From Mobilitalea torta (GTDB lineage Bacteria > Bacillota > Clostridia > Lachnospirales > Lachnospiraceae), in contig NZ_JBNPXH010000004.1 of assembly GCF_050433395.1 (NCBI RefSeq), positions 283,866 to 347,865 on the forward strand: a stretch of 64,000 nt of DNA, written 5' to 3'. Below, one piece after another: positions 1-9,508 of the stretch. Position 1 is the first letter of the stretch. Every line of letters begins with the position of its first letter. A program made the position numbers and the translations under genes. Under the pieces are notes generated by a model. It saw nothing but the letters and a program-made list of their open reading frames with translations. It was not told where the DNA came from and did not search any database.

Positions 1-807
1 GAACTGCTTATTGCAGAATAGATACAGGACTAAAATCGGAATAATGGCAATGGAGGCTCCCGCCAGCATAATATGCCATTCCGCGGCAGCATTGACCGAG
101 TACTTTAATTGAACAACCGCAACGGTCAGGGTCCTCAGATTCGGCAAAGCAATGCTCATGATCAGCGTGGTGATATAATCATTCCATGCATGGCGGAAGG
201 AAAACAGGGCCACAACAGCAAGAATAGGCCGTATCAAGGGCAGCAGAATGCGGAAAAAGATCCCATATACCGTACATCCGTCTATGATTGCCGCCTCATC
301 CAGCTCCTTGGGTATGCTTTTTGTAAAGCCCATGATGAGCATAACATTGGTGGCCTGACCTCCGGTTAATGCCAGGATTAGGCCCGCCACGGTTTTGTTC
401 AGGTTCAGCTTCACCAAAAGCATGTAAGTCGGATACAGGGTTACGGACCCCAATGCCACAAACATTAATCCTACATACATCGCCAGAATTAGTTTCTTAA
501 ATATAAAATCTCTTCTTGCAAAGGTATATCCGGCAAGTGCAGCCGTAACACTGGCAATGACCATAACCGAGACACTGACAACCACGCTGTTAAGGGTATA
601 TTTTGCAAAGTCTGCTTTTACGAAAGCCAGGTAATAATTATCGAAGTGCCATAGCTCCGGCAAAAAGGCCGCTCCTCTGGTTAATTCCGCATTCGTCTTA
701 AAGGAGCCCAGCACTGCATATATAATCGGATAAACGGTGAATAAAACCATAACACCGACGAACAAATACGCGGCGAGAAATAAAAGCCATCTTTTCTTTT
801 TACTCAT
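1..807 (-). CDS. Carbohydrate ABC transporter permease, MalG type (3'-truncated by window)
   Basis: This is an inner-membrane permease of a binding-protein-dependent sugar importer (MalG/LplC family). The reading frame stays open from an ATG at 807 to the window edge, so 269 residues are visible and the C-terminus is missing. It begins MSKKKRWLLFLAAY, followed by a first membrane helix. The cytoplasmic EAA loop that contacts the ATPase is visible as ELDEAAIIDGCTVYGIF. The gene starts 12 bases after the upstream permease stop, so the two are co-transcribed. No ATPase gene is visible in the window; such systems often share a general MsmX-like ATPase. The sugar cannot be named from sequence. Confidence 0.9.
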   Translation of the reverse strand, partial: MSKKKRWLLFLAAYLFVGVMVLFTVYPIIYAVLGSFKTNAELTRGAAFLPELWHFDNYYLAFVKADFAKYTLNSVVVSVSVMVIASVTAALAGYTFARRDFIFKKLILAMYVGLMFVALGSVTLYPTYMLLVKLNLNKTVAGLILALTGGQATNVMLIMGFTKSIPKELDEAAIIDGCTVYGIFFRILLPLIRPILAVVALFSFRHAWNDYITTLIMSIALPNLRTLTVAVVQLKYSVNAAAEWHIMLAGASIAIIPILVLYLFCNKQF

Positions 808-819
808 CCTGTCAGCCTC

Positions 820-1764
820 CTAATAAATATCGTCAAGTTTTTTTGAGATGAACAAGTATCCCACCGTGATAATCCCGGCTATGATTGCTGAAATAAAGCT
901 TACTGCCGCTCCGTAACCAAACTGCGGCGTTACGGAGGCAATCGCCGATATCGGGAAGAAGAATTGATATCCGTAGAGCGCCATAACCATGGTTTCATTG
1001 GTCGGCCCGCCTTCGGTCAATACCATGACATTACTCATATCCGCGAAGGCCGACGTAATTGCCAGCATTAAGATAATCTTCAAAATAGGACCAAGCATCG
1101 GCAAAATGATATACCAGATGGTCTGCAGCCGATTTGCACCGTCGATGCGCGCGCTCTCCAATGCCTCCTCCGATATCTGTTGAAGCCCGGCAATAAAATA
1201 TACCATATAATTACCAAGCCCGCCCCATACCGCGGTGATCACCAGCGTCTTCATCGCGTGCTCCTGTCCCAGCCAGTTAATCGGCTTGCTTATTATATTC
1301 CAATCCAGCAGATACTGGTTAATCTGCCCGCTGTAAACATTGAACAGCAGATAGAAGACCAGGCCCATTACCGCAGAGCTCATAATGGTAGGAATAAAAA
1401 TAATGCTCTGAAACACACCGTTCCCTCTTCTCTTCTTGCTCAAAAGCAGCGCTAATATAAATGCAAGAGGAATCGTCAACAGTATTTTAGCGCCGCCATA
1501 GCGCAGGGTATTCATCACCGCTTTCCAATAAATCTCATCCTGAAAAACACGAAGAATGTTATCGAAACCTGTAAACTTCGGAATAGAGGAGCCGTATCCG
1601 CCGTACCGGTAGAATACATATTTCAGGGTCCAGATTACCGGATAAACCGAGAATACGATAAATAGAATTAGATTAGGGAGCAGTAAACTGTATGACCTCA
1701 GATTTTCGATAATTAATCTCTTTCTCTTTATGGGTGACATTTTAACCTTATTATTTAAGCCCAC
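820..1764 (-). CDS. Carbohydrate ABC transporter permease, MalF/LplB type
   Basis: This is the partner permease of the downstream MalG-like protein, 314 residues with six predicted membrane helices. The first helix is near residues 27-50. The EAA loop is ALESARIDGANRLQTIWYI, with the conserved Gly-Ala pair. The start is a GTG at 1764 with AAAGGAA about ten bases upstream. An ATG at codon 9 is possible but has a weaker ribosome site. It lies between the binding-protein gene and the second permease, the usual order for CUT1 sugar importers. A strong hairpin sits in the gap just upstream. Confidence 0.92.
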   Translation of the reverse strand: MGLNNKVKMSPIKRKRLIIENLRSYSLLLPNLILFIVFSVYPVIWTLKYVFYRYGGYGSSIPKFTGFDNILRVFQDEIYWKAVMNTLRYGGAKILLTIPLAFILALLLSKKRRGNGVFQSIIFIPTIMSSAVMGLVFYLLFNVYSGQINQYLLDWNIISKPINWLGQEHAMKTLVITAVWGGLGNYMVYFIAGLQQISEEALESARIDGANRLQTIWYIILPMLGPILKIILMLAITSAFADMSNVMVLTEGGPTNETMVMALYGYQFFFPISAIASVTPQFGYGAAVSFISAIIAGIITVGYLFISKKLDDIY

Positions 1765-1785
1765 CGATTTTCGTTCCTTTCTTTA

Positions 1786-1829
1786 AAAAGTTTGAGTTGT
1801 CTTAAAGGTTCAAGACAACTCGCACTTTT
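1786..1829 (-). terminator. Intra-operon stem-loop between binding protein and permeases
   Basis: GAGTTGTCTT (1794-1803) pairs perfectly with AAGACAACTC (1812-1821), and AAAAGT/ACTTTT extends the stem. On the minus strand a short T-run follows. Such hairpins after binding-protein genes typically cause partial termination or protect the upstream mRNA, so that more binding protein than permease is made. Confidence 0.7.
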
Positions 1830-1852
1830 GTCTGTATAAAATTATGTCCTTC

Positions 1853-3301
1853 TTAATTGCCCATCGGCTTCATCGGGTTAAAGCCTGGAATTTTAATCTC
1901 TGTTCCAATTCCTTCCTTGATCCCCGTACGATATGCCGCATTGTATCTTTCTGTTAAGTCTGCAAGTCCTTTTGCAATATCCAAATCACCAAGGATCATT
2001 TCTGCAAATACACTGTAGAAATCCTGTCCTTCGATAACCACCGCATCGGCTTTGATTGCGGAAGGAATCTTCGGATAAATCTTGTCGGTAGCGGTTAATA
2101 ACAGATCCGGATTCTTTGTATAAACCTCATCCGGAGTAGCCAGCTCAATAGCAGCCTTTACCGAGGAGATTCCAAGACCCGCGGTATAGTAATCGGCAAG
2201 ATTTTGAACATTGGCAAATACTGCTGTGTATACCTTCCAGGCTGCGTCCAGGTTCTTGCTCTCTGCATTGAAGAAATAGCCGTTGATTGCCTGATAGTTC
2301 TGAGCGCCGTTTACAATACCGCCTGTCGTAGGAAGCTGGGCACAGCCCCATTCCTGCTCCATCGGGAACTGATTCTTGTATACTCCCGGTTCCGCATGGG
2401 TATAGGACATATACATACCGATCTTACCGGCTGCAAATTGTGTTCTGAGAGGATCGATATCAAGGGACTCACATCCGGGAAATGCACATTCTTCAGACAT
2501 TAATACCTTCCATGCCGCGATTTGGTCCGCATATACGGAGAAATCATACTCACCCTTTGCAAAATCAAAGCCGTTGACATTACCGCTTTCTCTCATCTCT
2601 GCTAATGTCATGGAACGGCCGAGTGCCGAACCGGGGCTCTTGAAATTGGAAGCGAAGCCATAGATCCCTTCTCCTGATAATTCTGCGGTAATCTTCTTAG
2701 CGATCTCAATCATTTCTTCCATACTGGCAGGAGCCTTGTCCACTCCGACTCTGGCGAAGATATCTTTGTTGTAGAATAAACGGCAGCTTGTGGAAGCAGT
2801 AGGAACATAATAGCATTTTCCGTCAATTACATTAAAGCCGTCGATCATATTGTCTGCAAAGGTCGCCTTGAATTCATCATCCATGAAGGGGGTGAGGTCG
2901 GCAAATTTACCTGTGCTTATGTAATTGTTAATAACCGCATCCTGAACCACCATCATATCAGGAGCTTCTCCGCTCTGGAAAGCCATATCCACTGCCTGAA
3001 CGTAATTGTCTGAGTAAATCTCATACTTAACCTCGATATTATCTGTGTTGGCGGCATTGTACTCATCCACCAGGCCCTGCATAAAGTCCGCATCATGTCT
3101 GTCCTTTGTCCATACCGTGACTACTGTTTTCTCTCCGCTTGCAGCCGGCTTAGAATCCTTCGGAGCCTCGGTAGCTGCTGCACCGCCCTTATCGTCCGTC
3201 TTGGTTTCTGTTCCCTCTTTACGATTGCCGCACCCCATGAAAAGGGAGAGCGCCATGGCAAAGGTCAACGCTATTGCAAAAAACTTTTTCATTTTTTTCA
3301 T
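1853..3301 (-). CDS. Sugar-binding lipoprotein of ABC importer
   Basis: This is the extracellular solute-binding protein (family 1) of the importer encoded downstream, 482 residues from the chosen start. The start ATG at 3301 is preceded by AAGGAGGG at eight bases; a longer frame to 3358 lacks a ribosome site. The N-terminus MKKMKKFFAIALTFAMALSL ends in a lipobox LFMGC, so the protein should be lipid-anchored at the Cys. A low-complexity linker (residues 27-60, rich in Glu, Lys, Ala, Pro) follows, as in many surface lipoproteins. It has its own promoter (3330-3358). Confidence 0.93.
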   Translation of the reverse strand: MKKMKKFFAIALTFAMALSLFMGCGNRKEGTETKTDDKGGAAATEAPKDSKPAASGEKTVVTVWTKDRHDADFMQGLVDEYNAANTDNIEVKYEIYSDNYVQAVDMAFQSGEAPDMMVVQDAVINNYISTGKFADLTPFMDDEFKATFADNMIDGFNVIDGKCYYVPTASTSCRLFYNKDIFARVGVDKAPASMEEMIEIAKKITAELSGEGIYGFASNFKSPGSALGRSMTLAEMRESGNVNGFDFAKGEYDFSVYADQIAAWKVLMSEECAFPGCESLDIDPLRTQFAAGKIGMYMSYTHAEPGVYKNQFPMEQEWGCAQLPTTGGIVNGAQNYQAINGYFFNAESKNLDAAWKVYTAVFANVQNLADYYTAGLGISSVKAAIELATPDEVYTKNPDLLLTATDKIYPKIPSAIKADAVVIEGQDFYSVFAEMILGDLDIAKGLADLTERYNAAYRTGIKEGIGTEIKIPGFNPMKPMGN

Positions 3302-3329
3302 TTTAAATACCCTCCTTTTTGATAGTCCC

Positions 3330-3358
3330 ATTATATCCCGGGCTATGGAAAAGAACAA
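3330..3358 (-). promoter_or_regulatory. Promoter of sugar importer genes
   Basis: On the minus strand TTGTTC (3353-3358) and TATAAT (3330-3335) are separated by 17 bases. The position, 29 bases upstream of the lipoprotein ATG, fits a sigma-A promoter that lets the importer be expressed apart from the upstream oxidoreductase. Confidence 0.65.
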
Positions 3359-3399
3359 TTCACTAAATGACTTAGCTATGTTCGAAAATTGACCCTGTA

Positions 3400-4725
3400 T
3401 TATCCTCTGAAATCCTTTAGATATACCCCCTGCTGATGCAGCAGCCGGCGTAATTGGGGAACCTCCAGTTCCTTGAAGCTGATCGCACCTGCCTTACACA
3501 AAGCTGCCGCGGTTCCTGCCGCTTGTCCGGTTGCAAAGCAGGGCGGCATCATACGAAGGGTGGACATCATAGCCCGGTCACTGCTGACGGTTCTTCCTGC
3601 TACGGCAAGATTATTAAGCTCCTTGGGTAATAAACACCGATACGGGATACCATAGCATTCCCCCATCCGGTACTTGGAGGTTTTGTACCGGACATGATTA
3701 TCTTCGCTCTCTTCCGGCACCGCTGCATGCATATCAATCGGATAATTGTAATAAGCAATGCTGTCCTCAAAATCAGCGCGGTTGTAGTAATCCTCCTCCG
3801 TCATTTTGTACTCGCCGATAATTCTTCTGGATTCACGAATTCCAATATTAGGGCCGCTTCCTGCCAGCACCGCATTCTCGGCTCCGGGCACATACCGATG
3901 TAAAAACTCCATAAACTCCGGCAATCGAGACCTCGCCTCCAGCTCCGCTCTGGTCAGATCCTGCTGATCCAAAGGCTTGATATCAAAAACATGTCCAAAA
4001 TTCAGACCGGCCATTCCATTGGCCAGAATAGCAATTCCGGCAACACTCTTTTCTCCGGCAGGGAACTCTACTGCTGCCTTCGCCCGGTTGACGGCTACGG
4101 ACAGATTCCCGTCTTCTTTGACCTCCTTTGCATATTCCATGAAACGCTCCACATGAAAGTTGGCTATCTTGAAGCAGAGGGTAGCGGCCTGTACCCTTCC
4201 CTGATCATCCCCGTATTCAAAGCCTGCGCCGGACAGGGCAGCCACATCCGCATCACCGGAGCAATCAATGAAGTAATCTGCTTCCGCCTTCTCTATTCCG
4301 CTCTTATTATGTATCGTAACAGAGCTTATGGTTCCTCCGCTGCATTCTGCCCCAATTACCGAAGTATGTAACAGCAGATGACATCCGCTGTTCATAACAA
4401 TAGAATCCAGTACCCGTTTTAAGGCCTCCGCATCAATCGGCAGCCAATCCCTGTTCTTGATCCGGTCCGGTTTATAATCAAAAAACGGGCTGTCAAAGCT
4501 AAGCTTTTTCAATTCATCCTGTATCTCTAATCCAATTCCTCCAATCAGATTAGTCCTTCCGTCCGTATAGGGTCCAAAGGCAGGAATTGACGCATTGGTA
4601 GCCATTCCGCCAAGATATCCTTCCCTCTCAATAAGCAGGACCTTGCTTTTGTTTCTGGCAGCTGCTACGGCAGCCGCTGCTCCGGAGGGTCCTCCTCCGA
4701 TTACAATAATATCATATCTCTCCAT
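3400..4725 (-). CDS. FAD-dependent oxidoreductase (FAD_oxidored family)
   Basis: This is a flavoprotein of 441 residues that starts directly with the dinucleotide-binding motif VIGGGPSGAAAAVAAARNK. A second conserved stretch, DYFIDCSGDADVAALSGAG, sits near residue 150, and the C-terminal FAD-contact region TVSSDRAMMSTLRMMPPCFA is typical of the family. An AAGGAG site precedes the ATG. It is flanked by an SGNH hydrolase upstream and a sugar importer downstream, so it may oxidise an imported carbohydrate or related organic substrate. The substrate is not evident. Proteins of this family are often annotated only as FAD-dependent oxidoreductase. Confidence 0.85.
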   Translation of the reverse strand: MERYDIIVIGGGPSGAAAAVAAARNKSKVLLIEREGYLGGMATNASIPAFGPYTDGRTNLIGGIGLEIQDELKKLSFDSPFFDYKPDRIKNRDWLPIDAEALKRVLDSIVMNSGCHLLLHTSVIGAECSGGTISSVTIHNKSGIEKAEADYFIDCSGDADVAALSGAGFEYGDDQGRVQAATLCFKIANFHVERFMEYAKEVKEDGNLSVAVNRAKAAVEFPAGEKSVAGIAILANGMAGLNFGHVFDIKPLDQQDLTRAELEARSRLPEFMEFLHRYVPGAENAVLAGSGPNIGIRESRRIIGEYKMTEEDYYNRADFEDSIAYYNYPIDMHAAVPEESEDNHVRYKTSKYRMGECYGIPYRCLLPKELNNLAVAGRTVSSDRAMMSTLRMMPPCFATGQAAGTAAALCKAGAISFKELEVPQLRRLLHQQGVYLKDFRG

Positions 4726-4758
4726 TTTAAACTCCTTTTTATCTGTTTATTTTTCTGC

Positions 4759-5784
4759 TCATCTGTAGGAAAGAATCCAATTGGCAAGATGCTCTCCCAT
4801 ACGGATATGCCCGTCATCGGAGGGATGAAGCAAATCCGTACTCAGATAGTCAAGATCCTTTAATATCTCTTCCCCAGGGATTAGAGCCATTCTCCGATCC
4901 GATATCTTCTTCAGCTCTTCTCTCAATATTGCCTTAAAGCTTCTATAATTAACATAATACCTTGAGGATTTGTCCGCTGCGATCAAGCCTTTATTCGGGA
5001 ACATGTCTATAATATAAACCCTGCGGGCCCGGCTATCTTTCATCTTCTGAAGAAAATATTGAATTTTGCTGCGATACTGGTCTTCCTCAAAGAATAATAT
5101 CATATTCACACCCAGCTCCAGAGTAAGTATATCAACCTCAAGGCCAGCAAGATAATCAGCAACAAAGGGCTCACACAGGCACGAGCCGGACAGTCCCTTG
5201 TTTAAAATATCATAATTCAAGCGGATTGCGGCCTGATTCACATAACTATTGGAATACAGGGCGGATACACTGCCGCAGGTAATGGAAGAACCATAGGCAG
5301 CCCATAGAGTATCCGGCTTTTCCTCCTTCCTTGGCGGCCGTATCGGAAAACCAAAGGTATCAATGGAATGAAAATGCATATAACTGTTCAGTCCAAACTG
5401 AACACGCCACACCTTCGGTGCAAACCGGCCCTTCAATAACCTGCAGGGATCAACGATACGATATATTTCGGGCTTCTCCACATGAAGCACAGTTAGATTG
5501 CCTGCTTTTAGAGTATGCTTCGAATGCATCCTGTCACCATAATAGATCATGATGTCATTGTCCCCCTCCACAGCGGTTAGAGCAAGATCAAAGAACTTGG
5601 ACCCTGTGACAAAACGCAGTTCACAGCCATGAGGACGCTGGGCACGGAAGCGTCCGCTGCGGTTGCCTTCTATTCCTAACTGTTTTGTAAATTCCTTTGG
5701 AAAGCGGTGAAGCCGTAATCCACTCATTCCCTCCACTCTTTCGAGATGATCCACATTATGAAATTCGATATTCTGATCTGTCAT
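4759..5784 (-). CDS. SGNH/GDSL-type esterase-like hydrolase
   Basis: This is a 341-residue hydrolase, likely an esterase or deacylase acting on a carbohydrate. The N-terminal half (about 1-160) looks like a beta-rich accessory domain. The C-terminal half is an SGNH fold: block I is AAYGSSITCGS with the nucleophile Ser, block III is LELGVNM with its Asn, and block V is STDLLHPSDDGH with the Asp-His pair. The ATG at 5784 has GGAGG five bases upstream; an alternative TTG start at 5796 overlaps that site and is unlikely. There is no signal peptide, so it should be cytoplasmic. It precedes the FAD oxidoreductase by 33 bases. Confidence 0.82.
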   Translation of the reverse strand: MTDQNIEFHNVDHLERVEGMSGLRLHRFPKEFTKQLGIEGNRSGRFRAQRPHGCELRFVTGSKFFDLALTAVEGDNDIMIYYGDRMHSKHTLKAGNLTVLHVEKPEIYRIVDPCRLLKGRFAPKVWRVQFGLNSYMHFHSIDTFGFPIRPPRKEEKPDTLWAAYGSSITCGSVSALYSNSYVNQAAIRLNYDILNKGLSGSCLCEPFVADYLAGLEVDILTLELGVNMILFFEEDQYRSKIQYFLQKMKDSRARRVYIIDMFPNKGLIAADKSSRYYVNYRSFKAILREELKKISDRRMALIPGEEILKDLDYLSTDLLHPSDDGHIRMGEHLANWILSYR

Positions 5785-5843
5785 ATAGTCCTCCAATACC
5801 CTTTCTGTCCCATTTGTACCGTATTTTCAATCGTACCTTTCTT

Positions 5844-8021
5844 CTATACCTTAAATACATGAACCGCCTCTTCCAGGGATTGTATATTCCGGTGAAGCTG
5901 ACTGGCGGTATGATTAAGACGCTCAACCGCTGCCAGCTGCTGGGAAGCCGTCATATCCAGGGTGTTGGTTGCCGCGGAAGTCTCCTGGGCTGTTGCGGAG
6001 ATGTTTTCGATGGCACCTAACGTATTTGTTTTTGCTTCCTCCATTTTCTTAATATCCTCTTCAATAATGGATAGTTTACCGGTAAGGCTCTCTACGTGTA
6101 AGTTGATATCAGCAAACACGGCAATTGTATCCTTTAATTTCTCCTCCTGGGATTGTACGATCACCTCAGCCCTCTTCGCAGTACCAACCGTTTTCTTTGT
6201 GCATAGCTGAATCTGTTCGATAATTCTGCCGATCTGAGCGGCAGACCTCGTTGATTGATCGGCTAATTTTCTTATTTCATCGGCCACTACGGCAAAGCCT
6301 CTTCCTGCCGCCCCTGCTCTGGCAGCTTCAATGGATGCATTCAGAGATAAGAGATTGGTTTGCTCCGATATTTCATTCATTGCAGCTACAATACTTTCGA
6401 TATTCCTGCTCTCCCGCTCCAGGTATTTAATCTCCTCCGTGATATCCGCTGTGATGCTGTTGGTATCCTTTACCTTTGCCCCAAGCTCATCCATAATGAT
6501 GATACCCTTTCCGACTACAGCCTTCGTGCTGCCGGCCATCATTTCAATTTCATGGGTGCTATCCGTCATGGAATTAATCTGCTCCACCAGATGCTCCATC
6601 TGATATAAGCAGCTCTGCGTATCCTCTGCCTGCTGCGTTATACCGGCATTGATATCGGATACCGCCATGGAGATTTCACCGGTACCCTTCAGGATCAGCC
6701 CTGAGTTCTCCGATACCTCTCCCACGGATTCAGATACCTCTTTACTGATGCCGGCAATTTGAAGAACAATCTTCCTCATGCTCTGAATCATTGAAGTAAT
6801 CCCGCCAACCAAAGTCTGGAATTCATCTCTTCTGCCTGTTCTTACCTCAACGTTGAGATCCCCTTCTGCCGCCAGGGATAATTTCGTATTAATGATATGT
6901 ATGATATTACTGATCCCAAGTGCCACATAGGTTCCGATAAGAATAGCGGCAGCACCAGCCATTGCAACCACAATTAATGTAATATTACGAAGCTTCACTG
7001 TCTGCCGCATAATGGCAGCCTTAGGAATCATTGCATTCAGCATGAACTGCGAATCTCCGATCATGGAGCAGGCATATAGGTATTCTTCTCCCTTATATTC
7101 TACATATTGATAATCGATCTGACCTGCTTCTGCCTGCGGTAAGCTTTCTAAAGCAGCGCCAAAGAACTCCTGATCGGTAAATCGAAAACCTTCCGGTATC
7201 ATTCCCGCAGTCAGCTCCTTGTCATCTCTCAGAACGATACCGTAGATCGCGTCCTCTTCCATTTTCAAGCGCCCCAGAATCTCTTCCATTCCGCTCTTCT
7301 TGATATCTACCAGGATGTAACCTATCTTTTTGCGGTTAGAGCTTTCAAGAGAACGAACCAGAGAAAAGCTGTAGGAAGATGAATTCAGCTTCAGGTTTTT
7401 ATCCAGCTCTTCATGAGAAGCCAGATAGTAATGAGGTTCGCCGCTTTCCTGATATTCCAATGCCTCCGGATAGCTCAGGAATTCATTATAGAATTGGTTT
7501 GGAATATTTGATTTTGTAGCTATTCCGCTTCCGTAATCCGCAAAGATAAATATATTATCAATAAACTGATCCGCAACCTTCACGCCCAGGGTATTTACTG
7601 TTTCATTGTTAATCACCTCCATCTCTGCCGGTTTGTCTTTCTTATAATAACCGGAATAGTACTTTTTCAGATTATCATTTAAGGCAAGCTGCAGGGATTT
7701 TGCTTCAATGCCGCGAAGGATTACGTTGAAGTAGCCGGAGGCAACCTCAAAGCTTGTGCTTACGGATTTTTCATAGGCCCGGACACTCTCCTTTGCTGAT
7801 ATCTGATAGGATATCAGGCCCAATAATACCATTAAAAGGACCGGGATGCAGAAAAACCCGATTAACTTACCGCGTATTCCAACAAAACTTCCCTTGACCT
7901 CTGTATTATTGCTCCTGTTTTGTTCGGGATTTATCTCTTTGGTATCTTCATTTTTTGCCCGCCTCTTCTGCTTACTAATACGTCTTACTCCGCCATGGAT
8001 ATGTTCCTTTATACCTTTCAT
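5844..8021 (-). CDS. Methyl-accepting chemotaxis protein
   Basis: This is a transmembrane chemoreceptor of 725 residues. An unusual basic cytoplasmic leader of about 50 residues comes first, then TM1 (LIGFFCIPVLLMVLLGLISY), an extracellular sensing region of roughly 270 residues, TM2 (near 346-370), a HAMP domain, and a methyl-accepting coiled coil. The kinase-contact hairpin is clear: EQTNLLSLNASIEAARAG followed by GRGFAVVADEIRKLADQS. There is no C-terminal pentapeptide for CheR/CheB docking. GGAGGAGG precedes the ATG. Only 59 bases separate it from the SGNH hydrolase, so it may be co-transcribed with the carbohydrate genes and sense a related compound. Confidence 0.93.
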   Translation of the reverse strand: MKGIKEHIHGGVRRISKQKRRAKNEDTKEINPEQNRSNNTEVKGSFVGIRGKLIGFFCIPVLLMVLLGLISYQISAKESVRAYEKSVSTSFEVASGYFNVILRGIEAKSLQLALNDNLKKYYSGYYKKDKPAEMEVINNETVNTLGVKVADQFIDNIFIFADYGSGIATKSNIPNQFYNEFLSYPEALEYQESGEPHYYLASHEELDKNLKLNSSSYSFSLVRSLESSNRKKIGYILVDIKKSGMEEILGRLKMEEDAIYGIVLRDDKELTAGMIPEGFRFTDQEFFGAALESLPQAEAGQIDYQYVEYKGEEYLYACSMIGDSQFMLNAMIPKAAIMRQTVKLRNITLIVVAMAGAAAILIGTYVALGISNIIHIINTKLSLAAEGDLNVEVRTGRRDEFQTLVGGITSMIQSMRKIVLQIAGISKEVSESVGEVSENSGLILKGTGEISMAVSDINAGITQQAEDTQSCLYQMEHLVEQINSMTDSTHEIEMMAGSTKAVVGKGIIIMDELGAKVKDTNSITADITEEIKYLERESRNIESIVAAMNEISEQTNLLSLNASIEAARAGAAGRGFAVVADEIRKLADQSTRSAAQIGRIIEQIQLCTKKTVGTAKRAEVIVQSQEEKLKDTIAVFADINLHVESLTGKLSIIEEDIKKMEEAKTNTLGAIENISATAQETSAATNTLDMTASQQLAAVERLNHTASQLHRNIQSLEEAVHVFKV

Positions 8022-8078
8022 AAGTATTTCCTCCTCCTTGCTCTTCCCCCTTTAACTACCAATCCAGAAGCTGCCTAT

Positions 8079-8108
8079 ATTATCGAAACTAAATCATGTT
8101 CCGATAAT
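8079..8108. repeat. Imperfect inverted repeat upstream of the chemoreceptor
   Basis: ATTATCGAAAC (8079-8089) and GTTCCGATAAT (8098-8108) form an 11-bp dyad with one mismatch, separated by eight bases and about 60 bases upstream of the chemoreceptor ATG. It could be an operator; no binding protein can be named. Confidence 0.4.
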
Positions 8109-8241
8109 CACGATCTACAGCATGGGCCGTGCCTTATTTAATAATAGATTAATTTAAAGATAACGTATATTCATTATTTGACTATGTAATGTTCAATTTA
8201 TGACTTTCAATTACTTCCTGTTTAAAAAACCTGATAAAAAA

Positions 8242-8282
8242 AACATGGCCCGGATAAAGCCATGCTCTATCCGGGTCATGTT
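8242..8282 (-). terminator. Rho-independent terminator of the WYL regulator gene
   Basis: Fifteen-base arms (8242-8256 and 8268-8282) pair with a single G-T wobble around an 11-base loop. On the minus strand eight T residues follow. A short T-rich stretch on the plus side could make it weakly bidirectional. Confidence 0.85.
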
Positions 8283-8433
8283 TCTTTTTATACCAGAAAC
8301 TCTTCCTATTTTTAATGCGAATCTCATGATAACGAGTTAAGCAGTGGAATGAAATTGTTACAGCTCAGCCCGCAGTGCTATTCCGTTAGCCCAAGGTACC
8401 GAAAAGAGAGTTTAAAATTATACTATGACATGT

Positions 8434-9333
8434 TTATTTATATAATTTTGAAATATTATCCGCCAGTCTGGCGAACTCCTGCCGGGTCTCTTCCGGCTCT
8501 AATACCTCCGCTTTATCTCCGAACCCAAGAATCCAGCTATAGGTATAGTCTTTATTGGTATAGCCAAGGGACAGGATCAGATCGCTGTCCGTTTCTTCAT
8601 AGCAATTCAGCCCGTATTCCTCAATTAGCCGAAACCGCATACTTTTATCAATACGAATCTTAATATGATACTCTTCCGGAAACGCATCATTGCCGCTGGC
8701 CTGCTCAGGAGGAACCGGACGCGGGACAAAAGCTGTGCCGGTAATCTTCAAATCCCAAAGGCGATTCAGCTTGAAGCGCCTGAAATCCCCGCGGAACTTA
8801 CACCAGCCAAAAACATACCAGGCATTCCACTTGAACTGGATAAAATACGGTTCAAGCTCGCGGCGAACCTCGCCCTTTGCATAATAATAATCAAAGCTGA
8901 CTGTTCTGCGGGTAGAAATCGCATCTTTAAGCAGCGCAATTTTCTCTGACAAGCTGTCCTTATAATAAGAGGAAAGGTCAATAACAATACTGTCGGTTAA
9001 GGAAACCATTGAATTTTTCGGTGCAAGCTTTGCCATCAGGCATTCCAAGCCGGATGTTCCCGTGACGGAATCGATTCCCTTCAAAGCGCTTATCAAGGTT
9101 TGCAATTCATCCGTTGTCAGCACGTTTTTATTGATTTTATACCCTTCCATAATGGCAAGTCCGCCGTCACCGCCCCGTGTGGCAACGATGGGAATCCCGG
9201 CCATGCAAAGGCTGTCCACATCACGCATAATCGTCCGGCGTGATACCTCAAAACGCCTTGCCAATTCCGGCGCAGTCGTTTTTTCATTCTGCAGCAATAT
9301 TGTAAGAATGCCTATCAGGCGGTCCAGCTTCAT
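8434..9333 (-). CDS. WYL-domain transcriptional regulator (YafY family)
   Basis: This is a 299-residue DNA-binding regulator. An N-terminal HTH (residues 1-60, with ELARRFEVSRRTIMRDVDSL as the recognition region) is followed by a WYL domain from about 135 and a C-terminal extension ending near YTYSWILGFGDKAEVLEP. WYL domains sense ligands, sometimes nucleic acids. The gene stands alone between two terminators, with its own promoter at 9376-9404. Its target is not apparent; autoregulation is common in the family. Confidence 0.9.
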   Translation of the reverse strand: MKLDRLIGILTILLQNEKTTAPELARRFEVSRRTIMRDVDSLCMAGIPIVATRGGDGGLAIMEGYKINKNVLTTDELQTLISALKGIDSVTGTSGLECLMAKLAPKNSMVSLTDSIVIDLSSYYKDSLSEKIALLKDAISTRRTVSFDYYYAKGEVRRELEPYFIQFKWNAWYVFGWCKFRGDFRRFKLNRLWDLKITGTAFVPRPVPPEQASGNDAFPEEYHIKIRIDKSMRFRLIEEYGLNCYEETDSDLILSLGYTNKDYTYSWILGFGDKAEVLEPEETRQEFARLADNISKLYK

Positions 9334-9375
9334 TTTATCTCCCTTAGATCGTGCTATGTATGTCGATACCCCTTC

Positions 9376-9404
9376 ATTATACTAAAATTAAAATCAATGT
9401 ACAA
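9376..9404 (-). promoter_or_regulatory. Promoter of WYL regulator gene
   Basis: TTGTAC (9399-9404) and a perfect TATAAT (9376-9381) lie 17 bases apart on the minus strand, 43 bases upstream of the ATG. Confidence 0.7.
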
Positions 9405-9437
9405 GCTGCCTTATTTTAACTTGAAATGGCTTTTGAA

Positions 9438-9485
9438 AACATAACGGGCAAGGCCGTTTTCCAGCGGCTCTTGCCCGTTTATGTT
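9438..9485 (-). terminator. Terminator of GNAT gene
   Basis: AACATAACGGGCAAG (9438-9452) pairs with CTTGCCCGTTTATGTT (9470-9485) with one bulged base, and an inner GCCG/CGGC helix extends it. A T-run follows on the minus strand. Confidence 0.85.
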
Positions 9486-9508
9486 ATATAAGACTGCTTT
9501 GGAGATGA

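Larger units (their letters stand above)
8022..8433. other. Intergenic region upstream of the chemoreceptor gene
   Basis: No gene is supported here. The region holds an imperfect dyad (8079-8108), an AT-rich stretch that probably contains the chemoreceptor promoter, and a terminator (8242-8282). I found no convincing sigma-D (motility) promoter. The remaining 150 bases after the WYL regulator gene show nothing recognisable. Confidence 0.6.

Noticed and set aside
8077..8110. Sigma-D motility promoter for the chemoreceptor
   Set aside because: CCGATAAT occurs, but no TAAA is found about 15 bases before it on either strand; the sequence is better described as an imperfect dyad.
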